From Trematomus loennbergii (lineage: Eukaryota; Chordata; Actinopteri; Perciformes; Nototheniidae), in assembly GCA_012861695.1 (NCBI GenBank), contig JAAOOA010000049.1, positions 434,001 through 498,000 of the forward strand: a stretch of 64,000 nt of DNA, read 5' to 3'. Every line of letters starts with the position of its first letter. Within the stretch, counting starts at the first letter, position 1. Positions 11,068-22,044 of this stretch are shown here, piece by piece. The notes under the pieces were generated by a model. It saw nothing but the letters and a program-made list of their open reading frames with translations, searched no databases and was not told where the DNA came from. The translations under genes and the position numbers were made by a program.

Positions 11068-11950
11068 CAATAGCTGAGGATTCTGGGTAGTGTAGTGTTT
11101 TCGGCCATCCTAAACTCTGAACACATATTTGTTTCTCCGAATCGAAGGGGAAAATTACAAAAGCATTGCACACAATTTAAACCAATCAATGTTGTGTAAT
11201 TAACAAGGATAATCTGGTGTTTTTGAGTCGATGAGTAGTGCAGATATCACTGTAAAATCAATCGACAGTAAGGAGAATACTTACTTCCGGGTGTAAAATG
11301 AATGGGAATGGACGCTCACATTGCTCTCTGTGTCCGTAATACAATAAAGGGGACATGATCAAATAGGAATATAATTATCTTTAAATAACGTTAACTAAAC
11401 GTTAACAATCTATTTGACACAGCTGAAGCTCTGGCCTTCCTTAAAAACTAACTAATTTAATAAAAATCACAGTTGTATTACACACAATGCACTGTTTTTT
11501 GAGAACAAAAATTCGTAACTAATGCACCATATATATATAAATAACGTTAACTAAACGTTAACAATCTATTTGACACAGCTGAAGCTCTGGCCTTCCTTAA
11601 AAACTAACTAATTTAATAAAAATCACAGTTGTATTACACACAATGCACTTTTTTGAGAACAAAAATTCGTAACTAATGCACCATAATACATTCTGACGAA
11701 AAATAAAAATGATTATGAATACAAATAAAATAAAAGAAGCCTCCCGTGAGTTACTACAAGCTATAAAGTAGATTTTAAAAACGTTTTATAGAATAATAAG
11801 CTCACTGCTGGACGTTGTAGAAATGCGTGTGTGCACCACGACAAAGGAGCCTCATTCACTTTACATTGGGGTTGCAAAGTTCGTGACTCCACCACGCACT
11901 CGGTGTTAAGGAGTCGTGGTGGAGTCACACATTCTGGTGAGACCAGGTTG
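11068..11950. repeat. Right inverted arm of long-TIR element 1
   Basis: Inverted match to 360-1130. It contains an extra tandem duplication of about 155 bp (roughly 11386-11540 and 11541-11690), each copy carrying AACGTTAACTAAACGTTAAC and the CAGCTGAAGCTCTGGCCTTC block. The left arm has one copy. Confidence 0.8.
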
Positions 11951-12747
11951 CATCGCACTGTGCCATGCTTTGTTCTATCATGTGCTTGAGGGGCACAATG
12001 AGAGAGACTGTAGGTTGAGACTCATCGCACAGCACGGTGGTTGCTTTTTTCAGCGGTGAGAGAAGCTGAACCATGTCCTCGGCGTCCGTGATGTCAGCTG
12101 GTTCCAGAGTGTCTATCTCGCGTGCGTTGCGCCTGACTTCAGCACTGAGTAGCGTTGCAGCGATTGCTTGTTGTTGCTCCAGGTAGCGCTCGAGCATGTC
12201 AAGCGAGCTGTTCCATCTTGTGACCACATCCATGATCAGTTTATGCGCTGGCAGGTTTAACATTCCCTGTTTGGTGGCCAGCACAGCTGTGGCAGTTGAA
12301 CTGCGGTGAAAAAACGCAGCTACACGCCTCACTCTACCAAGCAGACGGCTTGCCCGGTTTACGTTCAAACCCGCTTTTGACGCGAGGTTTAAAGTGTGTG
12401 CAAAACACTGTGTGGTGAAAGTCCAGCCTCTCTCACCGCTACTTCCATATTCCGTGCGTTGTCTGTTACGACAGCAATGCCTTGATTGTTGTTGCTCGTC
12501 ATGTTGAGCCCCCACTCCAAAACAGCACCTCAGCTATGTTGAGTCCAGTGTGTGATGTGAAAAGAGGCCGCGTCTGTAAGACAACACTTTTCATTTCCCA
12601 TTCGCTGGTCATAACATGAGCTGTGACTGTAATATAGCTCTGCGTAGCTCGTGAAGTCCACCCATCTGTGGTTATTGAGATGCACTCTGCTTCTTTGAGG
12701 CTCTTTGTACAGAGCTGGTAGCACTGTTCGACTAAAGACGTGATTCA
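11951..12747 (-). pseudogene. hAT (ZBED-type) transposase, middle part
   Basis: The minus strand reads a hAT transposase core, including CFAHTLNLASKAGLN and MDVVTRWNSSLDMLERYLEQ, motifs conserved before the C-terminal dimerisation domain of ZBED-like hAT transposases. The frame breaks at about 12520 and continues upstream in another frame with an ISITTDGWTS-type motif. The C-terminus is lost at 11950, where long-TIR element 1 begins. The N-terminal part lies at 16036-16492 beyond an inserted LINE. The copy is inactive. Confidence 0.8.
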
Positions 12748-13022
12748 AGATGGCGCCTGTGTCGGCTCGCCGCTCGCTCAGCTCTCTACCTTTAGCTATC
12801 CTGTTTTTGTTTTATGTTTGTCAGAATGTCTCTGCTCTGCTCGTTTATGATCGCCAAGCTCTCCTCCACCTCAGACCTCACTGGAGTTGATATTGCTGCC
12901 CAAAACCTACATCTGGCAAACCATAAATCGTCCCCCCCCCTCTACTGTCGGATATCCCCACCCACCTCCTCCGATCGCCTGCATCCTGCCTCGCCGAAAG
13001 CGTTTTCGACGACGGGGAAAGC

Positions 13023-13967
13023 GTGGTGGTGCACTGGTCCATCTTAAGGCATTACCTGACGGCTTCTTCTGTGAATTATCCACGCCTCGGATGTCATGGC
13101 CCTCCCGCTGCACGCCATGTGAGGGATCGATGGATTCGCCCCGTTTTTCCGGAGCTCCGGACTCTGATGGGCCCCCGACTGACTGCTCCCGGCCCGCGCG
13201 GCGTTCAACACGCACATCTTTGTCAGCTGAGACGCACTACACCTTCGGCAAGCCCGGAGCGAAAACTTTGCATGGCTTTGCTAAATGCTAGGTCGATAGC
13301 AAACAAAACGTTCCTGCTAAACGACTTCTTCACCTCTCGTGAACTGGATTTTATGTTCCTGACGGAGACCTGGGTCCACGCTGGCGAGTATACACCGTTC
13401 TCTGAACTTCTTCCTCCTGACTGTACATTCTTCAGCTCCCCCCGTGCCACTGGCCATGGTGGGGGCATAGCATCAGTGTTTAGAGCTAGCCTCCAATGCC
13501 GATTGCTTCACCCTGTAACTAGCTATGCCAGCTTTGAGTTGCAGCTTTTTGAACTGAACCCGGCCTCGCCTATACTCTGCGCAGTCGTGTATCGTCCGCC
13601 AAAGTGTAATAAGGATTTCATAAATGACTTTTCTGACTTTCTGTCCGGGATCATGGTGAAATATGATCGTGTTTTGATCTCGGGAGACTTCAATGTCCAT
13701 ATGTGTTGCGAGTCCAAACCTCTGGTTAGGGACTTTTTAAATCTCCTTGATTCTTTTGGTCTCGTTCAGTCCGTGGCTGGCCCAACACACGAAAAAGGTC
13801 ACACTTTGGACTTAGTATTATCGTTTGGACTGTCTGTATCTGTGGATGAAATATGTGCAGCAACGCGTATCTCAGACCATTTACCGGTTCTGTTTACAAC
13901 CTACATCCCTTCCGCAGGAGTCGAATCACATGCCCCGGCGCGTCGTCTGCGTTCGATTAACCCTTGA
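13023..13967 (+). pseudogene. L2 LINE endonuclease domain
   Basis: This open stretch holds an AP-type endonuclease. MALLNARSIANKT starts the fold, LTETW carries the catalytic glutamate, VYRPP and SGDFNVH follow, and RISDHLPV carries the catalytic histidine. These are the expected motifs in order for L2/CR1 LINE endonucleases, which nick target DNA to prime reverse transcription. The frame ends at 13967 and the protein continues in another frame at 13964, so a frameshift truncates it. Confidence 0.85.
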
Positions 13968-15616
13968 CTGCCTCACAGTTCTCTGATGTTTTTAATGCTT
14001 CTCCGATCTGTAAATTAGATGTGAACTGTGCTTTTAATGCTGATGAGCTTATCTCCATGTTTGACTCGACATGCACACTAATACTGGATTCTGTTGCTCC
14101 TTTTACGCTTAGACGCACCAAAGTTCTATCAGAGCCGTGGCTCAATGACTGTACTCGTGCTCTCAGACGCGCTTGCAGGCGTGCAGAGAGAAAATGGAAA
14201 AAGGATAAACTCCATGTCTCCTTAGAAATCCTTCGTGCTTGCCTTTCTGACTACCAGACGGCAGTCAAAGCAGCCGAAACAGAGCACATTTCTCTGTTCA
14301 TCTCCAAAAACAGCCATAAACCTCAGGTTCTTTTTAATGTCCTCAACTCGATCATTAACCCTGTGATGTTTCTTCTATTGTGCCATCGACTACTCTCTGT
14401 GATAAGTTTCTTACATTTTTTATTGAAAAAACCCCAGATCCTGCTCCTTTTCTGTGCCCTGCTGTCCTCGACCACTTTGAGCCTGTATCCCTCTCCCTCT
14501 CTCGGATGTGGTCAAGCACCTGCGGCCGACAAACTGCACCTCATACAGCATTCCCTCTCGCCTTCTCAGAGATGTTTTTGATTCAGTTGGAGCAAGTATT
14601 TTATTACTTTTAAACACCTCTCTTACCTCAGGATGTGTCCCAGCTGCCTTCAAACATGCCGTGGTTAAGCAACTCCTTAAAAAGAAAAATCTCGACCCCT
14701 CCATTCTCGCAAATTTTAGGCCATCTCCCAGCTACCTTTTTTATCAAAAGCCCTGGAGCGAGTAGTCTACGCCCAGCTGCAGTCTTTTTTAACCATCCAT
14801 GGAATCCATGAAAAGTTTCAGTCTGGCTTCAAACCCATGCACAGTACTGAAACAGCCCTTTTAAGAGTTTTTAATGATCTGCTCCTAGCCGCCGACTCAG
14901 GTAGCCCAGCTGTCTTGGTGCTGTTAGACCTGACAGCCGCCTTTGACACTGTGGACCATAGCATCCTGCTGTCACGGCTTGAACAGTCCGCTGGCATCAC
15001 AGGCTCTGCCCTTGCATGGTTCAGGTCCTACCTGACAGACCGTAGCTTCTCAGTGCAGCTAGGTGCCTTCTCCTCTGCCAAAGCCCCTCTTACCTGTGGG
15101 GTTCCCCAAGGCTCGATTCTGGGCCCCATCCTTTTTCTACTGTACATACTGCCCCTAGGTTCAATTCTCACAAAACATAACATTCCCTTCCACTGCTATG
15201 CCGACGATGTACAGATCTATCTGCCTCTCAAAGCAAATGTCAAACACTCACTACATGAACCTTGGAGTGACCTTCACTAGCACTTTTAAATTCGACAAGC
15301 AGGTCAGCACCGTAGTAAAATCCTGCTTTTTAAAATAAGACTATTGGCCAAAACCAAGTCGTATTTATCTTTTAATGACTTAGAAAGGGTTATTAACGCC
15401 TTTGTTACCTCGAGACTGGACTATTGCAACGCTCTGTATGTGGGTATGGACCAGGCCTCAATTAAACGCCTACAACTAGTCCAAAACGCTGCTGCACGTT
15501 TGCTGACTGGCCACAAAAAGCGTGACCACATCACCCCTATTCTGGCCTCACTACACTGGCTTCCAGTTCGGTTCAGAATTGATTTTAAAATCCTTTTATT
15601 TGTTTTTAAGCACTAA
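13964..15616 (+). pseudogene. L2 LINE reverse transcriptase, broken by frameshifts
   Basis: Pieces of one protein occur in several frames. A linker with SEPWLNDCTRALRRACRRAE lies at about 14130-14200. Reverse transcriptase then runs from about 14837 with LLDLTAAFDTVDH, GVPQGSILGP and the active-site YADD in HCYADDVQIYLP. After 15250 the frame jumps to a NLGVTF-type motif, so part of the thumb region is missing. The C-terminal piece (15344-15616) contains SRLDYCNALY and SLHWLPV, typical of L2. Further L2 C-terminal sequence continues to about 15850. Confidence 0.85.
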
Positions 15617-16035
15617 ATGGACTGGCTCCGGCCTATATAGCTGAACTGCTCCAGCGCTACACCCCAGCCAGAGCTTTAAGGTCTGCTGACCAGCTGCTGC
15701 TGACCAGGCTCAAAACCCGAGGGCACCGAGCCTTCGCAGCAGCTGGCCCTAGGCTCTGGAACACTCTGCCCCTCCATGTGAGGTCGGCCCAGACCCTAGG
15801 GGTTTTTAAATCTAAACTAAAAACACACTTCTTCTCTCTGGCTTTCTAGTTAGAGCGGAGCACGACTCCTGACTTTTGTGTGTTTTATTTTTATTTTGTT
15901 TTTACGATATATCTGTTGTAATTTATTGTCGTTTACTGTGTTGGTAGTAATTGTGTTTTTATTACATGTAGAGCACTTTGGCTCGACCAAAAATCGCTTT
16001 TAAATGTGCTATATAAATAAAACCTGATTTGATTT

Positions 16036-16722
16036 GATTTAAAGTAGGGCCGTGATGGAATGGCATACTTCGGCTCCAGCGTGTTAACTAACCTCCTAAA
16101 TCCATCGTTGTCGACCACAGATGCACCTTGTTATTTCCTCAGCTCTTGGACTGTTAGGGGAAGTGGGGCTCCAAATACTTCTTTCAGAGTCAGTTGGCCC
16201 GGCTTAAGCTTTTCCTCACAGTAGGTTGTTGTGGTCGGAGCTTTTCTGGGTGGCGATTTGACAAATGACTTCTCATGTTCGATGTATTTCCCGAATTGTA
16301 GTTGACCGTTGCCCGGCAGGATTTGCAAATAGTTTTGCGTTTGTCAGTTTGCTTTTCACCATTGTCATTTATTGAAACGGGAAAACCGAAATGCTGCCAC
16401 ACATCAGCTTTAAAAGTCAATGGAGCATCCTCAATTTCACATTCTTTATTTAGTTGTTGGTCAGCACATTCGTCTACTACTTCGTTCGCCATTTTCTCGT
16501 GGGTCTGAGAGCACGCTTGCTTGCACGCAAAGGATGATGGGAGTCTGTCTTCTTGACTATATTATGGCGCCCTCTGCTGTTCAAACAAAAACAATACAGT
16601 TTTTGCCAATAAGGTGAGGAATGAACCATGTAATATCGCGGTAGATTTTGTCAGTCTCACGACGGTATTGAGTCGTTTGTTTACCGAGGTACCGCGATAT
16701 TCGGTATGTCGTTACATCCCTA
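16036..16722 (-). pseudogene. hAT transposase N-terminus with BED zinc finger, and element end
   Basis: The start codon is at 16492. The first 100 residues contain a BED finger: a tryptophan in DVWQHFGF, then CKSC, then HLSNRH supply the Cys2-His2 ligands. BED fingers bind the transposon ends. Downstream frames continue with LTLKEVFGAPLP and LVNTLEPKYAIPSR, after which the L2 insertion begins. There are at least two frameshifts. The right element end reads, on the minus strand, TAGGGATGTAACG from 16722 inward, a typical hAT terminal repeat. It abuts the SAM-like pseudogene, so the hAT inserted into that gene. Confidence 0.82.
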
Positions 16723-18053
16723 GTCTCTATTGTGAACTCCAGTGTGGACTGTTTATTATGTGGCAGTAAATCAGGCTCAGACACAAAACTATCACAGTCA
16801 GAGTCATCATGAGCCTCTTCATGCAGCACTGATTTTGGTTGAGTTGCTATGTAGAAGTGTAAAAGTGGGAGTTTGACAGTGTCATATATCATTTCGATAG
16901 AAACATCATCCGGGAAAGGATTTTACTTGAAGTTCCAAACGTCAAATTTGAAATCAGATTCGTGACCTTTGCTTGATTTACCTTCTGGGAAGAACAGAGC
17001 CTTTCCTTCTTTTAATATGTCGTTAAAACCTCCATGAACGTTAATAGGGTACTTCCTTGTGCCCCCACCTTGCTTTGCTCTGACCTGTGTTGTTACTTCA
17101 TCAATAGTGTGAACCCATCCTATTTCAATATTTCTTGTGGACTGTTTAGCTTTTCTTCTTGATTTGCGGGACGATTCTGGCACCTCCTCTTCACTGTGGC
17201 TTTCCTTTCTTAGTTTGAGCTTCTGCCTTAGTTTGTCAAACAGACCCTCTTTTTGCTTTCATGTGATGCTTGCAAAAATTAAACAGAGCAATCCTGTCTC
17301 CATAAGATGGAAGATAATTGGCCAGTTGAGCATCTTCCATCAGGAGGATGACATCTCTGTCAATCTGTAAATAGAGAGTATGAGCATGTCTGTTACTTAA
17401 GATGTAGGATGAGACCTTATATATTTAGCCTAATATGAAAGTTATCTAAACAGGCCAGTTCAGATGACAAGCTCTGCTTCTCTAAAGATGTAGTTAGTAA
17501 TACAACAAAATATCTTATTCCTACACAACTTCAGTTAATAATTCGTTTTTATTTATATTTATTTTGGGTATGACTTAATCCATAATAACAATAATAATGA
17601 CCCTTCCAATAAAGTCAGGACTTTTGTATTTAGAAGTTATGTCTTGAAAATAAAACATATCAATTAGATAATAATAGTTGACCCCCATCTCAATTAGCAG
17701 TTATTTAATTGGAAAAAGGTTAATTTGAAGTATCATGTACATATAATCCAAAATAGTTATTACATGTGGATTCCCAACGTGGCTGCCAATAATCATATGT
17801 TCGGGTTTGAGCAAGCCCAGCACTTTATTTGAAGGGCCACAATCATGATGAAGTAATGTAGAGGTAAAATATTGATTACTAATAATGGACAAAAAAGAAA
17901 ACTTTCAAGATCCTACTCTGAGTAACACAATGTGAGTGGTCCATCTTATATTCAGAAAAATACCTTTTGCTCTTCAATGAAATTGATCGTGTCCTCTGGG
18001 ACACCTCGACCTCTCAAGAAAGTCACAATATCTGACAGTTTCTCCGCCATCAT
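16723..18053 (-). pseudogene. Two-exon SAM-like host pseudogene
   Basis: Exon 1 (18053-17964) is exactly 30 codons, reading MAEKLSDIVTFLRGRGVPED after a doubled start methionine, and ends at a clean AAG|GTATTT donor. The intron (17963-17365) ends CTATTTACAG. Exon 2 starts in the same phase with a SAM-like helix pair including LANYLPSYGDRIALFNFC. A basic stretch and a TRKYPINVHGG / KALFFPEGKSSKG segment follow. I recall this layout from uncharacterised fish proteins, some annotated as G2E3-like, but cannot confirm it. Exon 2 has a 1-base frameshift at an A-run near 17252, a stop near 16920, and is cut by the hAT terminus at 16722. I infer a decayed host gene copy. Confidence 0.6.
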
Positions 18054-19767
18054 CGTATAGTAAAATACACAAGAGGCAAACGGAGAATGCGAAGGAGTTG
18101 CAGACGAGAGGAATGAGCAGGATGTGAGCAGAACTGCAACTGTACAGTAGAAACAAGTCAATTCTGATAACACAAAATTAAAGTGTTTGGATGAATCTTT
18201 TCTCATTATTGTTTGTATGTGCTTGGAAAGAAAGTGGATCATTTTTTTAACTCTCATATCAAGTCAAGCTCAGTTAAAGACCACAATGTTGTTGACTTAC
18301 TCAACTATGCCTTCATTACAGGAAGACTAAAGTATGTTCTAAATTTGATTTTACAAAAAAAACTTGCAAATGTGTATATGGAAGAAGAAGAATGGTAATG
18401 CTTAGGATACATGGAATCAAGAATGTCTGTATCTGACTATGTAAAGCAATATGTTTTATGGCAGCATACGGCTCTGACTCAAAAGCCTGTATTGCTTTGG
18501 TAACATTGTAACATTGTTAAAATAATATGTTATGTTTATCTGACTATTTAATTAATGTACAGTAGGAATATTCTTTCAATTACTTCAGATGCCTGTGCCT
18601 CTCCAAACTGCTCAAATATCATCATAGCTTGTCTCTGACAGTAGTATGTCACACAATTACAAATACAAGAACCTGTCTCAGGCTTTGAACTCTACAGTAG
18701 TTGTGTTCCCATTGTGACAAAAGCAGTATCAGTCATGTGTTTTCAACTGTTTATTTGTTTGGTGTATAGTATATCAACAAAACATGATGCTGCTATACTT
18801 CCAGTCAACCTACAGTCAACCAGACATACACAGATCATTTGGAAACTAATGCCAGTTTATCTTAGACCAGTATACCTCACCTAATGCATACCTGTTATTT
18901 TGCTTCTGTTGACCCTTTTGAGTAGAGGCCATGTAGCTCAGGGTACCTACTGCCAACACTGAAAACATGATACAGCAATTCAGTTTGATAGATAGAAGTT
19001 TGCATTCTGCTGTCCTAACAGGCATCTTTAATATGATCACATGGCCATGAAACATAAAAAAAAGGTGACAACTAACATGCAGTGTCAACCAGAAACGAAC
19101 TGTACTGGCTCTACCATACCTGTTCCCAGGGTCGTCTGTTTACAAACGTTGTAGCCTACTTGGGCTGCTGCTGTAAACAAACAGATCTGCCTCTGAAGTT
19201 TACTGGCCAGGCCTGAGAGAGACAAGTAGAGACCAGCTAAACATTATGTGCACTGCAGCTCAGCATGTGTAGGAGTGTGTCTGTCGCACTACAACGTCAG
19301 TTGTAAATAACTCAATTTGTGTTCTGTGAAACTGAAAAGGATATTACATTGTTTTGTTAGTTTCGTTGCAGTTGTTTAAATGTCTTAAATGTAATTTAGG
19401 TTAACTTCCTGTTTTATTTAGATGCTTTTTTTGAAGGCGAGTTTACGCTGTTGACAGGAAACAACATATTCTACATATAAAGACGGAGAAAGTAAAGAAT
19501 AAAGTGATGTTTAAATGTTAGCACCCCCGAAGAGGCACAAGCTCTTACGTTGACTCTGGAGTTTCAATACATTCTAAATCATCATTAAAGTCTACGACCA
19601 TATTTCGGAGGGATATGCTGCACCAGTAAACAATATATTGAGTGGATGAAGACGTTCATGATGAATGACCGAAAAACAACTGGGAAACTCGCACAGGCTA
19701 ACGTTATAGGCTACCATCTCTAAAATCATGGTTCGGCTCCTTTGGCAAACAGCGACAAAATACAGTG
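18054..19767. other. No recognisable gene
   Basis: AT-rich sequence upstream of the SAM-like pseudogene. It may include its 5' region, but I see no convincing promoter, exon or repeat. Short open frames look random. Confidence 0.4.
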
Positions 19768-19775
19768 ACTGTAGC

Positions 19776-19992
19776 CAGGGCGGACTGGCCATCGGGACGT
19801 TCGGGACGAATCCCGATGGGCCGGTACAGAAGTGGGCCGGTCGGACGATGTGGGCCGGTCGGATAAGCCACTAGCAGCCCCCCCCCCCCCCCCCGTTGAT
19901 AATGTATTTGCGGTTACCGAGGTGGGCCGGCGGTACCGAAGTGGGCGTCGGTCGAGAGTCCCGGGCTGATTTGTAGTCCCAGTCCGCCCCTG
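19776..19992. mobile_element. 217-bp hAT MITE with perfect target duplication
   Basis: Left end CAGGGCGGACTGG and right end CCAGTCCGCCCCTG form imperfect inverted repeats. ACTGTAGC occurs at 19768-19775 and again at 19993-20000, an exact 8-bp duplication as expected for hAT. The interior is GC-rich with repeated GGGCCGG and a C-run at 19877-19894. It has no coding capacity and would have been mobilised in trans. Confidence 0.92.
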
Positions 19993-20245
19993 ACTGTAGC
20001 CCTGTTCTTGACATGTAGCTAACGTTAGCATGCAGTATGTTAGCGTTAATTGTTCTCGTCTTCATGTGGCTTATCCAAAATATGAAGCCCTGCGCAAATT
20101 AGCACAACTTAATTGAAAAGTAACAAATCTTTAAGCAAAACAACATTTTCAAACGTTTTTCATTAAAGTAAAGTTACGTTAACTGTTGACTGGTGAGCTG
20201 GAGCGTAGTCTGCTGGAATGACCTCTCAACCACATCAATATTTTC

Positions 20246-20557
20246 GACTTTATTCTCGTAATATTACGACTTTATTCTCGTAACGTTACGACTTTATTCT
20301 CGTAATGTTACGACTTTATTCTCGTAATTATGACTTTATTCTCGTAATGTTACGACTTTATTCTCGTAATTATGACTTTATTCTCGTAATGTTACGACTT
20401 TATTCTCGTAATTATGACTTTATTCTCGTAATGTTATGACTTTATTCTCGTAATGTTACGACTTTATTCTCGTAACGTTACGACTTTATTCTCGTAATGT
20501 TATGACTTTATTCTCGTAATTATTACTTTATTCTCGTAATGTTACGACTTTATTCTC
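20246..20557. repeat. Palindromic minisatellite of about 20-22 bp units
   Basis: The unit is CGACTTTATTCTCGTAA followed by TGTTA, TATTA or CGTTA, repeated about 15 times with small length changes. The junction TAATRTTA is nearly self-complementary. It is followed by CTCAGTGTGGCCCTAATAC, a sequence I know as the flank of this common fish repeat. It has no coding role. Confidence 0.88.
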
Positions 20558-22022
20558 TAAATCTCTCAGGGTTTTTTTCTCAGTGTGGCCCTAATACTAA
20601 AAGTGAGTGAAAAGTGCAATATTTCTATATGATATTTAGCAATAGTATAAAGTAGCAAGACGTTTTTAGGAGGTGTGTGGATGAGGAAAATAATAGAAAA
20701 ACCTTTAAGGTCTTTTTATTACCACAATGCTTTGTGGTAGCACAGAGAGCAAGGGATGAAGTCGATAGAAAGTGATTTCAAACTATACAATGCCATTTTT
20801 TTATTCCTGCTGTTCCCCCGCTGAAGAAAAAGCAAGTAAACAAGAAGAAGAGAATCTAATCCAATAAAAAACCTGTAGAGATGCATTAATCCCCTTCTTT
20901 ACCATTACACGCGAGAACTAAAAGCATACAATTCTGACCTCTTGTGGCTGAGCAAGAAGGACATCATTTAGATAGCAATTTCCAGATAAAAAATGTTTGT
21001 CACATGCTGGTATTTCAGTTGATAAAAGCATAAAAAAAAGAGTGTAACCTGTGTCATGCCAACAGTCACCCCCATGACCTCCACAGGGAATTGTCTGGCT
21101 TGACCTCGCTGGTGACATCATTGTTCAATAGAGGCTCGGACAGCGATGAGTATCAGAAGCACATTGAAGGTGCACAGGAAAAGGTTTGTGCCGATGTGTG
21201 TGTGTGTTCAGAAAGAGACATCGTGATCAAATGGAGGTGGATATTCGTATTCCATTCACTCATTTGTGTGAGTGTGTGTGTGGCTTTGACCTTGGCCTGC
21301 AGACGTTTTGTGTTGGAGTGCTCTTCTGGCTGTATTATGTTCCCTGCTCTGCTCCCGGAAAAAATATCTTTCACAAGTTTCAGGGACATTGACTATAGCT
21401 TCTGACTCACAACCACGTCTCTAAGCCTGGTGTTACCATGCCAACCTGAAGGCCAATACCACTGAGGAAGAACTGCATGGACAAAGATACGGAGATGTGT
21501 GTCTATTGGGGTGTTTGTCTTGAGTTTCCTCTGTAGTGTATTCATTAATTGGAGGTAATGCATGTCTCTGAGTGCAGCATAGAGACCACCTACAGTCAGT
21601 TGGAGATGTATATATTTCTAAAGGATAACCGTGTTTTGTAAGTCTAGTTTACATATATATGGAGGATTCTATAGTAATTTAACTGTAAAAAAATGACAGA
21701 AACACAGCACATATATTACATGTATTATGGTAGTAGAACAATATATATATATACACATTTGACTTTATGTTCCCAGCCTATTAACATCCTCTTATATAAA
21801 AAGAGTGATAAACATTGGACTACAACAGGGATGTTATGTTGTCTTTAGTTTTCTAACAAATGTATTGGAGGTGGGCCTCATTTGTATGGATTTAATCTCA
21901 ATATTTGTTTTTCTTTTACTTCAAATGTTTTCCAAAATTCATGCTGGTTTCAGCAAATTGTGCATGACACCGGCAAAGTATGGGGTGGTGTGAGTGGAGA
22001 GGCCAAGGTCCATCTTTTTGTG
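20558..22022. other. Mostly unassigned sequence with one weak exon candidate
   Basis: A stretch at about 21087-21182 is preceded by TCCACAG and followed by AAAAG|GTTTGT, and reads LSGLTSLVTSLFNRGSDSDE in one frame. This could be a lone 96-bp exon, but I recognise no family and see no partner exon. The remainder shows no repeat or gene that I can support. Confidence 0.2.
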
Positions 22023-22044
22023 TTAAAGAGGACATATTCTGCTC

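Larger units (their letters stand above)
360..11950. mobile_element. Long-TIR DNA element 1, expanded by internal insertions
   Basis: Both ends begin CAACCTGGTCTCACCAGAAT when read inward. The arms stay alignable for roughly 770 bases, at 360-1130 on the left and inverted at 11068-11950 on the right. The shared core includes CTTCCGG-type and CTGAGGATTCTGG motifs. The right arm is longer because of an internal duplication. The interior holds LINE pieces and an 8.0-kb retrovirus. The end sequence CAACCYGG and an inner segment near 10860-10970 resemble the element at 60690-63695, so they probably form one family. No transposase was seen. The flanks, CATTGGAC and CATCGCAC, match at 6 of 8 bases and lie in different host repeats, so I do not treat them as a proven target duplication. 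Confidence 0.65.
12748..16035 (+). mobile_element. L2/Maui-clade LINE, nearly full length but dead
   Basis: It starts with AAGATGGCGCC-type 5' sequence and ends with an ATAAATAAAACC tail followed by GATTT repeats. The order is 5' region, apurinic endonuclease, reverse transcriptase, C-terminal domain. It is inserted in the hAT transposase gene in the opposite orientation; GATTCAA on the left and GATTTAA on the right look like a slightly decayed target duplication. Several frameshifts and an internal deletion of the reverse transcriptase end mean it cannot retrotranspose. Confidence 0.85.

Noticed and set aside
352..11958. 8-bp target duplication CATTGGAC/CATCGCAC for long-TIR element 1
   Set aside because: Two mismatches and different host repeats on the two sides. 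I do not count it as proven.
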